64,000 nucleotides of DNA from Lamellibrachia satsuma (GCA_033239005.1 BSQZ01000051.1:1336001-1400000); one strand, 5' to 3'. Shown: positions 51,069 to 64,000, counted from the stretch's first letter. Notes: generated by a model not told the origin, from the sequence alone. Translations and numbers: made by a program.

Positions 51069-51896
51069 GGGGGCATTACTTACTGCACGGCATGTCATAG
51101 CGATGCACAGTTTTGATTGTTCATACCGCTCTTTTATCATTCCCTTGCATCAAACACGCCACGCCATTCGTCGTCTCAGTCATATTCACAGCGCCGTCAT
51201 AATTATGCCTGGTCGTGCATCTTTCGAGTGTTCAAGCTCAATTTTTTTGGCGGTGACTGTTCATGTAACTCTGGAGTAACACAAGAGAAATTCTAAGAAT
51301 TCTTCACGGATCCTATGGTTTTCGAGCATATTTCAGGACAAAGTTCAACTTCGTTGTTTCACTATGCCACAGGCTTCGTCAGCCCTGATTGAATAAACAA
51401 TACCTCTCAGCATTTCTGACATGCTATTTCGCTGGATAGCAGATCCAGCAACACAGCATGTCCAAAATCCCCGATGATGAAAACAATTTCCAGTGTTAAT
51501 ATAGGTGCCGTCATGGCGATTGTTTCTCAATGCAATATTCTGCTCTTCGTAGCGTAGATAACCGTCTTTACAATGGGCTGAACCTTAAGGCGCCTGTTGG
51601 ACAAAGCGCATAGCCATAGCGCATACATCTACACACGTCTAGATGACTTAGCAGTAATGGGGCCTGAATATGTGTTGCTATGAAGCCAGCGAAGTTCGTT
51701 ACAGTAACATGTAGGAAAATGCATCTTCGGAGAAACTGATGCATAGCTTACGTATTGCCAATGCGATGTTCTTGGAATTTTCAGCAAATAGGTTTTAATA
51801 GGTCTGCCTCAGAAATACAATTTTCATTTAAAAATCAAGAACATTTTGTTTTTTGAAATTCTAATGTGGCCATTTAAGGAATTATGGACCATATCG

Positions 51897-52232
51897 CCAA
51901 CTCGCAGTACTGGGACATTTCAATGTGATCACAACTCTTCAGTACTTGCGAATCAGCAGGTGGCGAGAACGACTGTCTCCTGCCAAGTTGCTTTATGCAT
52001 GAATGTTGTAGGGTTAAACAATTTAAACGGTTCCTAAGTATCTCCTCAAAATACCGTTGTTTACGTTTTCGTTCCGAAAATCATGGGCATTTCGCACAGA
52101 AACATAATGCGTCTTAAAAGTCTATCCGCATGTCGGGTATACTGTAAACACTTAAAAAAGAAACATTTCCTGTGGATAAAATGCATGCATACAGAACGTG
52201 AAATCATCAAGTACGAAACGAACGCGAAAAAA
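51897..52232 (+). repeat. Diverged intergenic repeat blocks, copy 2 (order A then C)
   Basis: Block A has CCAACTCGCAGTACTGGGAC, TTCAGTACTTGCGAATCA and AAAATACCGTTGTTTACGT. Block C has ACAGAACGTGAAATCATCAA. Strand is unchanged relative to copy 1, but block order is swapped. Confidence 0.6.
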
Positions 52233-52665
52233 ACATCGTATAGTGTTACTGCGCCTCTGTCGATGCCAGCATACCATTCTTGAGAATTTATCTAACTGAC
52301 CCTCCAGCCAGGCAATTTTTACGCATCTATCAAAAAAGATACCCATGTCAAGTTGAGCAGATTAAAATGCACCCTTTTGATCCATGAATGGGAAAGTTTA
52401 AACAAAATTATGCCCTTATCAAGTTGATGGAATAAAACCAAATAATGTTGAAGTGTGATACTTCCACCTAGGTAATTCATGACAATAATCTTCCACAGTC
52501 GTGCATATCCCCTTCCATCTTCTAATTGGGACCAGAGTCGACGACAGGTGGCGCCTTAAATGTATGGCCTTCGAAAATGTATTGCATGTTACAGTCGACA
52601 GATGACAGCACTATCTTTCACGATGACTACTTAATTTGTGAGAAAACAAAGGCATTTGTTTTATT

Positions 52666-55600
52666 ATGGCAAAGAATGTGTATATATGTGCGGTTCATGA
52701 CTGTCGAAAAGTATTTTCGAAGCCATCAAGGCTAGTCCAGCATGTGAGAACTCACACCGGCGAGGTAAGTTGTTACTGTCAGTGTCACCGCGTTATAATG
52801 GGCGATAATATGGCTGGTTTAAGGTGTTCCGGTTTAAGCCGATGTTGATTGTGGAACCTGTCAGTAGGTAATACAGTAGACAAACAACATTGCTGACAAG
52901 TTGATTTTGACAAAGTTGCCACCGTCTTACTCTCCCCATAGGATAGCTAATAAGCATTTTCACTGCTCGAATCGATATTTTTTTTGGCTTGCTGACAGAC
53001 GTTAGTCGTTACTGCCTTTCTTACTGATCCTGGATCCTGATTCATTTTGTGCCCTATGGTGTTATCATTTCGTCCTTCTGGCGCACATGTCGATGACATG
53101 TCGATGACATCATACCCCCATTGAACCATTGACATCACACCCCTCATTGAACCATTGACATCACACCCCCATTCAACCATTGGCATTGACATCACACCCC
53201 TCATTGAACCATTGACATCACACCCCTCATTCAACCAGTGACATCACAGCCCCATTCAACCATTGACATCACAACTGCATTCAACCATTGACATCACACC
53301 CCATTCAACCATTGGCATTGACATCACACCCCTCATTGAACCATTGACATCACACCCCTCATTGAACCATTGACATCACACCCCCATTCAACCATTGGCA
53401 TTGACATCACACCTCTCATTGAATCATTGACATCACACCCCTCATTGAACCATTGGCATTGACATCACACCCCTCATTGAACCATTGACATCACACCCCC
53501 ATTCAACCATTGGCACTGACATCACACCCCTCATTGAACCATTGACATCACACCCCCATTCAACCATTGGCATTGACATCACACCCCTCATTGAACCATT
53601 GACATCACACCCCCATTCAACCATTGGCATTGACATCACACCTCATTGAATCATTGACATCACACCCCTCATTGAACCATTGGCATTGACATCACACCCC
53701 TCATTGAACCATTGACATCACACCCCCATTCAACCATTGGCATTGACATCACACCCCTCATTGAACCATTGACATCACACCCCCATTCAACCATTGGTAT
53801 TGACATCACACCCCTCATTGAACCATTGACATCACACCCCCATTCAACCATTGGCATTGACATCACACCCATCATTGAACCATTGACATCACACCCCCAT
53901 TCAACCATTGGCATTGACATCACACCTCTCATTCAACCATTGACATCACACCCACATTCAACCATTGACATCACACCCCTCATTCAACTATTGACATCAC
54001 ACTCCTCGTTCCACCGTTGACATCACACTCCTCATTCAACCATTGACATCACACCCCTCATTCAACTATTGACATCACACCCCATTCAACCATTGACATC
54101 ACACCCAGATTCAAGCATTGACATCACACCCCTCATTCAAGCATTGACATCACACCCCATTCAACCATTGACATCACACCCACATTCAACCATTGACGTC
54201 ACACCCACATTCAACCATTGACATCATACCCCTTAGTCAACACCACATCCCTCACTCAACCATTGACAGCACACATCCCCATTCAACCATTGACATCACA
54301 CCCACATTGAACCATTGACATCACACCCTTCATTGAACCATTGACATCACACCCACATTGAACCATTGACATCACACCCACATTCAACCATTGACATCAC
54401 ACCCACATTCAACCATTGACATCACACCCACATTCAACCATTGACATCACACCCACATTCAACCATTGACATCACACCCACATTCAACCATTGATATCAC
54501 ACCCACATTCAACCATTGACATCACACATCAACCATTGACATTAGACCCACAATCAACCATTGACATCACACCCCTCATTCAAGCATTGACATCACACCC
54601 CATTCAACCATTGACATCACACCGACATTCAACCATTGATGTCACACCCACATTCAACCATTGACATCATAGCCCTTAGTCAACTATTTACACCACATCC
54701 CTCACTCAACCATTGACAGCACACATCCCCATTCAACCATTGACATCACACCCACATTCAACCATTGATGTCACACCCACTTTCAACCATTGACATCATA
54801 CCCCTTAGTCAACTATTTACACCACATCCCTCACTCAACCATTGACAGCACACATCCCCATTCAACTATTGACATCATACCTGCATTGTCCCACACACTT
54901 CCAAACATGATCCTACACCAAATGGTTGTGTTCTTGCAGCTTAACCACTGCAAAATTTAAAGCAGAAAATGTTAGCGCATAACCTTTTAGCTGACCAGGA
55001 AATATCAACATGTGTCTTGTGAATGGCAGCAGCTAAGCCAAAAGTAAAGGATGTATAATATGTTAGTAAGACCAAAATTAGAATATTAAGCAGTAGCTTG
55101 GAACCCACACATGCACCCAAAATAACATGGGCACCCTGAACAAAAATACAAAGAAGTGCTGCTCGATTTGCCCTAAATGACCACTGCTGTACAAGAAGTG
55201 TCACACACCTCCCACACAAACTTCATTGGCAGACATTAGAAAGAAGACAATTAAAACACAAACTCACTTTCTTCTACAAAATAAAACATGATTTCCTCAA
55301 CATTTCTCTGCCACAACATCTTCTAGTGCCATGCACCCATACCCAAAACAGTGATTCTATAAATACATACAAATACATGCATATACAAATCAGTATACAT
55401 ATTCCTTCTACCCCAGACTCATAAGAGCCTGGAATTTTCTCCCCTTGATATAATAAGACCCCCTTCCATTCATCCTTTCCAGCTGGCTGTGAGCACAGTC
55501 CACCTTGCTCCACAAGCCCACCTCCTCTGATTGTGGGGGGAGGTATCTGATTTTAACCACACATTATTTGCACCATTTTTAAAATAATTATTTTCATGTT

Positions 55601-58600
55601 TATATGCACCTGCCACCTGTGCATGCATACCACAAGTGCCACAAACTCCTATGTTAGTCCCAGAAGGGGCTGTGTGGCGTATCAAGACTCAAGATGTGGC
55701 ATGTAATGTATGTATGTTGACAGAGACCCTATGTGTGTCAAGTGAGTGGGTGTGGTCACAGTTATGCGAGAGCAGCACATCTCAAGAGACACATTGACAC
55801 GTGTCACAGTGCAAAAGTGTCGGTTCCAAAGATAACGTAAGTGAATTGCATCCTAGAAAATTATGTGTGAAATGTCCAGTCCATTGTTTCAATAGAATAT
55901 ATCTAGATATGTATCCATGTTGTTTAGTGGGGCATGGTAGCTGAGTGATAAATGTTGGACTGTCAGTTGAAAGGGTCGGGCTATGAGTCTACCTGGCAGC
56001 CTGCTTCTGCTTCAAAACTTGAGCAATTTCATTCACCCTACTTTGCCTGTGTCTTTCGGATTAGACACTAAAAGCCGTAGGTTCATTGTACCTGGTGTCT
56101 CTGCCAGGGGAAGTAAGAGATCCCACATGGGGTAAATGTGTAACTTGTAGTGGACTCACTAACTCTAGAGAACGAAAACAGTCAGAACAACCTGAGTTGA
56201 TAAACATCGCATGGGAAGAGAAATGCTGAGAGATTCTTATTTTAAGAGCACTGTGTCATTACATATCAATTACTGAACATTTAAACTGATCACTAATTGA
56301 GAAATAATGTAGCATTTTAATGCAAGGATCTTTAAGACACATCTGTGTTATTGTATGATATATTATCAGATATTGGTGGTATGAAATGAAGCCTCATGCC
56401 TGTGTGCTACAGTTGCCGTATCGATGGCTGTGTGCAGGAGTTTGTATCAAAGGATAATCTGAAGAAACACTTGAAACGATTCCACGAGGAGGCAAACAAA
56501 TATAAGGTTTGTCAAAATGGACTGTTGTCACTCTCTCTTACTTTCTCTGGGCCTGCTATAACGGTGTCTAGGCTTGTGTGTCAAGTAGGTGGCAGCACAT
56601 GTCATGGTACTTAATGACTGGGATTGATGTCTAATAATTTTTTGCTTTAAGGACACTAAGCCAATTCTTAGTACATAATTATTGTGTTTATTTATTGGTA
56701 TATAAATTACTGCATTGCTGTAGTTAACCTGGTCAGGTAGTTCACATGGACTTTGTTTTCCATTATCTTTGTCATACCGAACATGTGTTTATTATTAAAT
56801 CCAATCTATAATGTATAATTAATTAGGTAGTGGGGTTGTTATTTCGGCCCCCGCCCCTCTCCGCCACTAAATATGTTACCATAGAACTAACATTGTTGCA
56901 GTGCGGCCATGAAGGGTGTGACCGCATCTTCCACAAACACCACCAACTGAGAGCGCACCAGTACGAACACAACGGACTGCTACCATACCAGTGAGTCTCT
57001 CTGCACCAGGCACTATTCTTACAATACATCATCGTCATCATGTGGTGCCATCTCCTCTTGGAAGGTCGACTGTCATGGATGGAATGCCACTCATGTCTAC
57101 ACCATGCCGTTATGATAAGATGTTCATAATTGATTTTTACACAGGACAATATTGATTAGAACAAATTATATGCCAAGTGTGATTATTTTTAATAACAGAA
57201 CTGACAAATATGTGATGGCTATATGTAGATTAAAATTGCTGGACTCTTGATAAGCCAATTTCTTGATAAAACACAGTGTGCCAATGCACGAGTGTTGGGT
57301 TGTTCAATGTGGCTCTCAAGACGCATCTCTTCAGAACTATTTTAGGATTATATAGAATATTAGCCTATTTTAACCATTGTGATGTTAATTAATTAAATAT
57401 ATTTTATAATTATTTAATTATTGTTTATAGCATGTTTGTTAACTGTTTACATGCAACTAGGTGGCAGATTGATGTCTAATAATTTTGTGTTTGTTTTAAG
57501 AACACGAAACTGTTTCTAAGCTATTCTGACTAAAATACTGTAAAACATGTAAACACAATAACTATTATTGCACATTAGTAGTTTAAATATGTATGATTTT
57601 ATAACAATATATTGTATACACCACTGTACAACATACCAGAACAATCATTTGGATGTTTTTGTTTCACTCGCTAGTTGTGGTTGATGGTTTGTTTGTACAG
57701 ATGCAACCACGATGGCTGTAGGCGAAAGTTTGCCCAGAAGAGTCACCTAGAGAGGCATAAGAAGATTCATCAAGGTACTCGTTTCAGCACTCCTTTTATT
57801 TATTGATACAAGTTATCAGGGCTGAGTCCAATTACAAAAAAATCAAATCAGTTACAATTACAATTACTTTCAATTTTTCAGTTCAATTACAATTACATTT
57901 CTAAAATTTTCAAATCAATTACAATTACACCATTTCAATTACAATTACTCTTGTATTATGCAGAACCATTTGTTAATTATGTAGCGTGTGTGTTGCTGAT
58001 TGTGTGTACGAATAATACGATTGATAAATAAATATAATGAACTTATTGTGTGTATGAATAGTATGATTGATACACAAATATAATGAACTTGGTGATGTTT
58101 GTACCTTTTGTTGAACCGTGACTTCATGATTTCATATACCTTCATATTACCTAGATAAATATTATTGTTCCTTATAAATACAATGTAATGTTTGCCTGGT
58201 TCAATAATTAATGTTTATTTACACAGAGTACAGTACAACTAAAAAATTCAATTGTGGAGGGACCTTTAATGCATAGTGATTTTGCTGAGATCCATTATAC
58301 TGTTGCAGGGTACCGGTGCAGTCATGTTGGCTGCAGTGGCGTCTTCACAAAGTGGTCTTTGCTGCGGAAACATAAAGCCATAGCTCACCAGCCTGGTATG
58401 TTACTCAGACCTTTGTAATTCTGAAAGTACTGCTGATTAAACAACTCACATTTCCAAACAATACACAAGTTAGTAAACAAATGAAAAAACAAATTTAAGC
58501 ATCCAACACATTTCAGACAGTATTATTTCAAAAAAGTTTGTAAAATTTTGCGTAACGACCAATGGTCAGGCCTGCAGTTTGTATCAGAATATACATATTA

Positions 58601-59949
58601 TGTTGTGCATTGACAGCTGTCCATCACTTTTTAAGCTGACATGGAGAAGTCTGTTCTCCAAATTCGGCAAGTGGGTAATGCATTGAACTTATATGCCATG
58701 ATTTCTGAATAATTATGATAAGGAAAATATTTCTAATAATAAATAGTGGCGTTACTCATAAACAGTTCTGTTCTCTTTGTATTTCCCTCCATGTTATTAT
58801 GTAGTTCACATGTAACACTCTATGTATGATGTACAAATTAGCAAGAGTGGCTAACTTGTGTTGTTTAACCCATTTCTTACTAACAAACCCAGTATGTGTT
58901 AACAGGATACATGGAATTGTAGTTGGTATGAAATTGGTTAAACTGACATTACATCGTTCTTGTTTGCTTTCAAAAGTGGCTGTTTTATTATGTTTCTCAG
59001 TGAGAGTCAATATTACTTTTATTGTTTATATATTAATCCTGCCTTTCAAAGCATTCTGTGCAAAATTAAAACTGGAGTTAGCATTCCTTCTGTTATTATA
59101 GCAGGAGATTTTGCTTGAGAAATGGTTTCTTTCAGTTACATCACATAACAAACTGGAGACTTATGTGTTAACTATGTGTGCCAGATTTAGTTGAAGGCAG
59201 TGTACATAATTTTTCATTTTCAGGTTTATTGATATGTTGATAACTATCACAAAGTGATGTTTATATATATCATAAAACTTGTTACTTTTTGTTGCAAATT
59301 AAACCAGACCAAATAAGTCACTGTATTTGAAGTAGAGCCACCTTTGGCTACATAGTAAACCGTCACAATCTACTTATAATTAGAGAAACTACAAAGAATG
59401 AAACATTTGTAAAGGAAACAAGATGTTTTTGCCCCAATCCATGTCTTAGATCCAGAATATGTAATTATTTATACCAAAGAATAAAAAAATCCCTTAATAA
59501 ATCAATTTGTTTGTTTGTTGCAGTTTTCACCTGCCATGTCTGTCAACAAAAGTTCCTGAAGAAATCACTATTAGCGGAGCATCACACGGTGCATACGTCC
59601 GAGCAGCTTGCCTTCCAGTGTCCCTGGGAAGACTGCACACACACGTACCTGCATCTCCGCAACCTCAACGCCCATGTCAACTGCCACCACCAGGGCAGTC
59701 GCTTCCCCTGTCTACTTGATCACTGCGGCAAGACGTTTGCCACCAACGTGAGTCATAGAGCAGTTCTGCTGAGTTCACAGTGTCTTATTTCGTTCGATTC
59801 ATTTGTATGTATCAAAAGGTTAGACTGCTCATAAGCAAAACATATCCATCATAAGCAGTCAAATCGACAAAAATGTGTATTATATTCCAATGTTATGCAG
59901 TGATCCAGTTTTTCACTGTCAAATTAGGTGGACAAAATCTGTCTGACAG

Positions 59950-59980
<31 letters not shown>

Positions 59981-61725
59981 TGCGTGCGCGCGCGCGCGCG
60001 CGTGTGTCACATTAGCTGTCAACTCATTTGTGTCTGATTTCAGCAAAAACTAACGCAACACATGAAACTGCACAATGAGGTGGAACCCAAGTCAAAGGTG
60101 AGCTTCTCATGGCACCTTATGGCAGGTCATGACTTGTATTCAATAACATGCGTACCAACATCGAGAAAAATTTAACTTCTGGTATTAACTATGACAAGCT
60201 AGCTCATTTGTACAAATTTGTTATTTAGTTTTGGTGAAATCATTGAACAAACTATTAAATTTTTTTACCAGATGCAGTCATAATTTGGCAAACAAATGAC
60301 TCTGTGTGCTATAGAATAGGGTTATTTACACTTTCGCAAGTTACCCGATTTAACGATCAAGGTCATTTCATTCAATGATTTCAGCAAAAGTACACGTGCA
60401 CTCTTTTATTAAACTGTGCATAGTACTTAAACTATTCACACGCCATCAATTTGAACATCAAAAGATGATTCCTGGTGACCTAAATCATAGGAGAGAGTTG
60501 TAATGTAACATTTACAGAGAACAATCGCTTACCTTCTGCATTACCTGACATTCCAGTATTGTCCTCTGAACAGAAGCCGCTATTAGGGGTTTCACATAAT
60601 TAAAGTGCGTCAATTATCTTAACTTTTTTTGATCTCAAAGTTCATCTACATTAACAATGTTACAGTTTATGTTTTAATCTTTGTTGCTGTGGTATATTTA
60701 CCATTGTGAATTTTATAAAACGGGAATTTTACGGATCAGTAAAACATCTGATGAAAGATGTTATATTTCACCTTCAAAGGTTTTATTGGTCCACCTTTTA
60801 TTGCCATACAGTGATGCCTGTGTATGTCATAAAACTGACGTATCGTGTACTTTCTAACACATTAGAGGTGCTTAATCAATTACATTTTTTGTTAGGCTCA
60901 TTTCAAGTTAATTCTGCAAAAAACAAACCTACCTAGTATCCACTGCAACATGTTAGCCCGTTTGTTCAACTTTTGAATGTAGTTTTTGTGAAATCATCAG
61001 ATAAACTATTAAATTAGTTAATGCTTGTTCAAGCATTAACTGAAGTGAAATAAAGTTGCTGAAAAATCATGATTTGCTTCCTTGGTGAAATTTCATAACT
61101 TTGTCATGTGATCGGCAAGAGGATGGAGGTCACGCCCGTGATCAGCATTGACCCACACAGTGTTTACCATTTTGGATAACCACTATTTTGATCCTTACCA
61201 GATCTAATGACTAAAATCAATTCTTTTGATGATTTGGAAAAAAATGCATTTTTTATTAAATCAACAGCGGATGTTACATAAACTATTCACACACTACTTA
61301 TTTGGACACCATTGAACTGGATTTGCCATAGGCTAAATCAGTTGAGGAAGCAGTTTTAAGACATCAAAGAAAGATCACTATTATAACACGTTTCGTTTGG
61401 AGATTTATAACTGAGGTGTTGCAAATACTAAACAATTCAGTGTCGCAACATCCGGTAAAACATTCGTCCACTTAACTAATGAAAAACATTGTAGATTCCC
61501 TTTAAATACATGTGTTTGCGAGTAGCTGATGTGTAAGATGTCTTCCTGTTGTAGCCAAAGCAGAAAGCAAGAAGAAAGAAAAGTCTTGCAGCGAAGTTGG
61601 CAAACTTGATTGGTCCTGAGCCGCGGATGGCTCCGTCAGAAACATTGTCTTGTCCAGATCAGAATCAGGCGGCCCAACTCTGCTGCACGGCTGTCGATTC
61701 ACTTGAGCTGAATCTGTGTCAGTAG
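52666..61725 (+). CDS. GTF3A: Transcription factor IIIA (nine C2H2 zinc fingers), 9 exons
   Basis: Exons: 52666-52764, 55724-55836, 56413-56506, 56902-56990, 57701-57774, 58309-58395, 59524-59747, 60044-60097, 61555-61725. Phases agree throughout, giving 334 residues, close to the roughly 340-365 of vertebrate TFIIIA. The nine fingers run from YICAVHDCRKVF (finger 1, residues 5-33) to CLLDHCGKTFATN-QKLTQHMKLH (finger 9, ending near 270). Marks of TFIIIA are the varied linkers, the C-x2-C finger 7 (FTCHVCQQKF), finger 8 CPWEDCTHTY with NLNAHVNCHH, and the GKTFA...LT.HM..H finger 9 followed by a basic tail, RRKKSLAAKLANLIG. TFIIIA binds the internal promoter of 5S rRNA genes to recruit TFIIIC and pol III, and also binds 5S RNA. 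The start codon lies four codons before finger 1; a further upstream coding exon is possible. Confidence 0.92.
53085..54895. repeat. 1.8-kb satellite in TFIIIA intron 1
   Basis: The basic unit is CAACCATTGACATCACACCC with a short variable spacer (CCATT, CTCATTG, ACATT), about 22-25 bp. A compound unit containing ATTGGCATTGACATCACACC recurs in 53160-53930. The 3' half is a simpler single-unit array. Confidence 0.97.
55926..56200 (+). mobile_element. tRNA-derived SINE in TFIIIA intron 2
   Basis: The head GGGGCATGGTAGCTGAGTGA resembles a tRNA A-box region, and GGCTATGAGTCTACC resembles a decayed B box. It is followed by the family core CTTTGCCTGTGTCTTTCGGA, ACTAAAAGCCGTAGGTTC, CCAGGGGAAGTAAGAGATCC and ACTAACTCTAGAGAACG. 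This is the most complete of the three copies in the window. Confidence 0.8.
57835..57955. repeat. CAATTA-rich low-complexity repeat
   Basis: About ten CAATTACAATTA-like units interrupted by T-rich pieces, in TFIIIA intron 5. Confidence 0.85.
59950..60008. repeat. (GT)n-(GCGT)n-(GC)n microsatellite
   Basis: Compound purine-pyrimidine alternating run about 35 bp before TFIIIA exon 8; a potential Z-DNA tract. Confidence 0.95.
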
Positions 61726-61739
61726 CGACTCTCTCATCC

Positions 61740-61745
61740 AATAAA
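61740..61745 (+). promoter_or_regulatory. GTF3A: Candidate polyadenylation signal AATAAA
   Basis: AATAAA lies only 15 bp after the stop codon and would give a very short 3' UTR. Alternatives are AATAAA at 62562 and 62575, near the end of a 0.8-kb 3' flank. Confidence 0.35.
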
Positions 61746-62561
61746 TGTTAATATGTAAAATATCTGTTGTAAAGCCACCTGTTCACGGTGCATGGTGCCA
61801 TCTCTCAGTGTTCAATTGTTATTTGTTGTAGTCTATCACAAGATAAACATGTGACTTGCTAGTGGTGTAAACTGGCCATCCAGATCAGCGTCACCCCTTG
61901 TAGATGGCATTGGGGAAACCGTTTCCTCCATTCGCGGTAGAGAGATAACTTCACACACTGGTACTGGGGCAGAACAGATGCTGTCTCAGCTGGTAATGCC
62001 GTCGCGGTAGAACTTTGTTGAAGCAGTTTCACCTTTTTTTTGGTCGTAAATCGCCTGCATTGATGTCGTTTCATCCCAGGCTCTCAACTATCTCACTTGT
62101 GCATCCCCAGTTAGCATCCTCGTGGTGCCTTCACCAGGGTCAGTATGAGACAGATGTCAATGTCTTGACGGTGATGGCGATCCCTCCATGAAGGTGGTGT
62201 AAACTTGATACGTCTGAGCTATAACTCTGTACTGTTTACTACTGCGACATTGTTTTATTGGTTGATAGGATTATCACAGATGTCTTCTTTGTTTTTCTGT
62301 TTTTGTTTTGTTTATACGTGATGACATCCATTTCATAAAAGCGGCTACATTTTATTGACAAAATACAGTGGATAACAGATATGGTGGCAAATCAGTGAAT
62401 ATGTGTTATAGAAAATGAAGGAAAATCTCCTGTACGTAATAGATAAAACTGCCTTTAAAGAGAGGATAACATTTGTGAGGACGCGAGTAGGGTTATGGTG
62501 AACCATTGCTCCAACTTTGTACATGTAGAGTGTTCTATCAGATAGTCATGTACTGTTCACT

Positions 62562-62580
62562 AATAAAATGAGGCAATAAA
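62562..62580 (+). promoter_or_regulatory. GTF3A: Paired candidate polyadenylation signals
   Basis: Two AATAAA hexamers occur within 19 bp, followed by TG-rich sequence at 62590-62640. The combination is typical of a cleavage site. Confidence 0.5.
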
Positions 62581-62750
62581 GGCAATGTATGTAACTGTGA
62601 TTTATATATGTGACTGTGATGTATGTGTTTAAAGCTGATGGCTGTTGATAAGGTGGACGTGTTAGTGTTTAGCTATTTGATTCGATCAGTCAAACAAATT
62701 AATCAGAAAACAACACTACCTGAAATTAGTATGAAGGGTTGCAAGTTTCT

Positions 62751-62962
62751 GATGAGATGGTAAATACTATCATCACCACCAGAAACTGATGAGATGGTAA
62801 ATAAATCACCACCAGAAACTGATGAGACGGTAAATAAATCACCACCAGAAACTGATGAGACGGTAAATAAATCACCACCAGAAACTGATGAGATGGTAAA
62901 TACCATCATCACCACCAGAAACTGATGAGACGGTAAATAAATCACCACCAGAAAATGCCAGA
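62751..62962. repeat. 33-bp minisatellite, about 6 copies
   Basis: Units of GAAACTGATGAGACGGTAAA plus TAAATCACCACCA, some with a CTATCATCACC or CCATCATCACC variant spacer. Confidence 0.95.
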
Positions 62963-63820
62963 AATTGTCAGAAACTGTCAGAAATACCTTTCTGACGTGA
63001 TACCTTTCAGACATATGACTATAAAGCATCAGAGACTAAAAAAGTTGTGCCATTTTATTTAATATGTAGACTGTAATTTAAAAACAATATATTAATGCAT
63101 TATTATCCTGTCACCATTCATATGCAAGTGCAATTTTTATTCTGTGTATTATGTTGTATTCAAATTTGCTTGATTTGTTAGTACATAATAATGATTACAG
63201 AGATAATTGTGGCCCCAATGTTTCACTAGGCAGCTAGCTTTTAAAACAACAGGACATATGTCGGTCACAATTGGGAAACCATGAAGGAAACTGGCTGGGG
63301 TGTAAGTGCATATTAGCAATAACATTGGAGAGGACATCAATAAACTGAGTTAGGACTGTGGACAGGTGTCAGTGACAATTGTTAAGGCAATAAAATGCTA
63401 GGCAAGGATTTCTTTGTGGAGTTTTTTTTTTGTTAAGACTAAGCAATACAAATTGTGAAAATTATGTGAAAAACTATGAGATGGACGTTAAGGTAAATTG
63501 CATGTATGAGAGATTGTCACATTGACATGAGATGGTAAATTGTGAATATATTAACAACTATTAATAAAATTAATGAATGTGTTAATTGAAAATGTTAACT
63601 AAAATAACATTTTATGTAATATTACTCATGTTTTTGTTGTTTTTTCTATGCATGAATAATGTATATAATTTCTCTATTCAATAGGCCATATAATTATCAA
63701 TATAATGCATAAATCCATAAGAGAGATTAGATACCGACAGTTTCTGACGTCAGAAACCTGTCAGAAAGTAGTTTCTGACATTGTCTTGTCAGAAATACCT
63801 TTCTGACTGTCAGAAACCTA
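62963..63820. repeat. TTTCTGAC/GTCAGAAA palindromic clusters flanking 0.75 kb
   Basis: GTCAGAAATACCTTTCTGAC occurs near 62977 and again near 63788, each surrounded by further GTCAGAAA and TTTCTGAC copies. The intervening sequence has no coding signal. These could be the ends of a degenerate non-autonomous DNA element. Confidence 0.5.
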
Positions 63821-64000
63821 ACTGTGGTATGAAGCGCACAGCTTCATCTGTGGTATAATAATAATGTTGACAAGACATTTGTCTTCAGAAGTATAATTTA
63901 TTGTTGACTGACCATTTATTTAACATATCTACATTATACGCAGAAAATTATCTAAAATCAATGTGCGGCTGTTGTCATTATTTTTATTGATTCAATGTTA
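63821..64000. other. Window end, nothing recognised
   Basis: AT-rich non-coding sequence. Confidence 0.3.

Overview
The window is animal genomic DNA, probably from a marine invertebrate that I cannot place further. The reasons are genes split by many short GT-AG introns, several LINE and SINE families, MITE-like DNA elements, long microsatellites and a Toll-like-receptor-type leucine-rich-repeat relic. No bacterial-style operons, CRISPR arrays, rRNA genes or tRNA genes were seen.

Two complete protein-coding genes can be assembled by hand, both on the + strand. (1) 22487-48951 holds 22 exons whose splice phases all agree and which join into one 745-residue frame. The product has two cyclic-nucleotide-binding (CNB) folds and most resembles the CNBD2 (CRIS) family. 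(2) 52666-61725 holds nine exons for a 334-residue protein with nine C2H2 zinc fingers and a lysine/arginine-rich tail. This is transcription factor IIIA (GTF3A), which binds the 5S rRNA gene and 5S RNA.

Layout. 1-22.4 kb is gene-poor: a frameshifted TLR-like relic (337-1150, -), two truncated LINEs meeting 5' end to 5' end near 4966, a 43-bp minisatellite, a LINE endonuclease fragment, an intact 640-codon reverse transcriptase ORF (9334-11256), SINE and LINE tails, a perfect hairpin (18432-18487) and microsatellites. 22.5-49 kb is the CNB gene. Its introns hold most of the repeats: a pogo-type transposase tail, a 595-bp TA-flanked element, a 3.4-kb 32-bp satellite inside a GC-AG intron, a MADF-domain/Harbinger-like relic, and 59-bp and 29-bp minisatellites. 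49-52.6 kb is intergenic, with a foldback MITE, a 69-bp minisatellite and two diverged, permuted repeat blocks. 52.7-61.7 kb is the TFIIIA gene, with a 1.8-kb satellite in intron 1. 61.7-64 kb is 3' flank with small repeats.

The two genes are tandem neighbours but have no evident shared function. I did not find a convincing new multi-gene system. The strongest unusual feature is the 32-bp satellite: about 108 units with no length change, each carrying a consensus-like 5' splice site, lying in an intron whose own 5' splice site is the weaker GC type.
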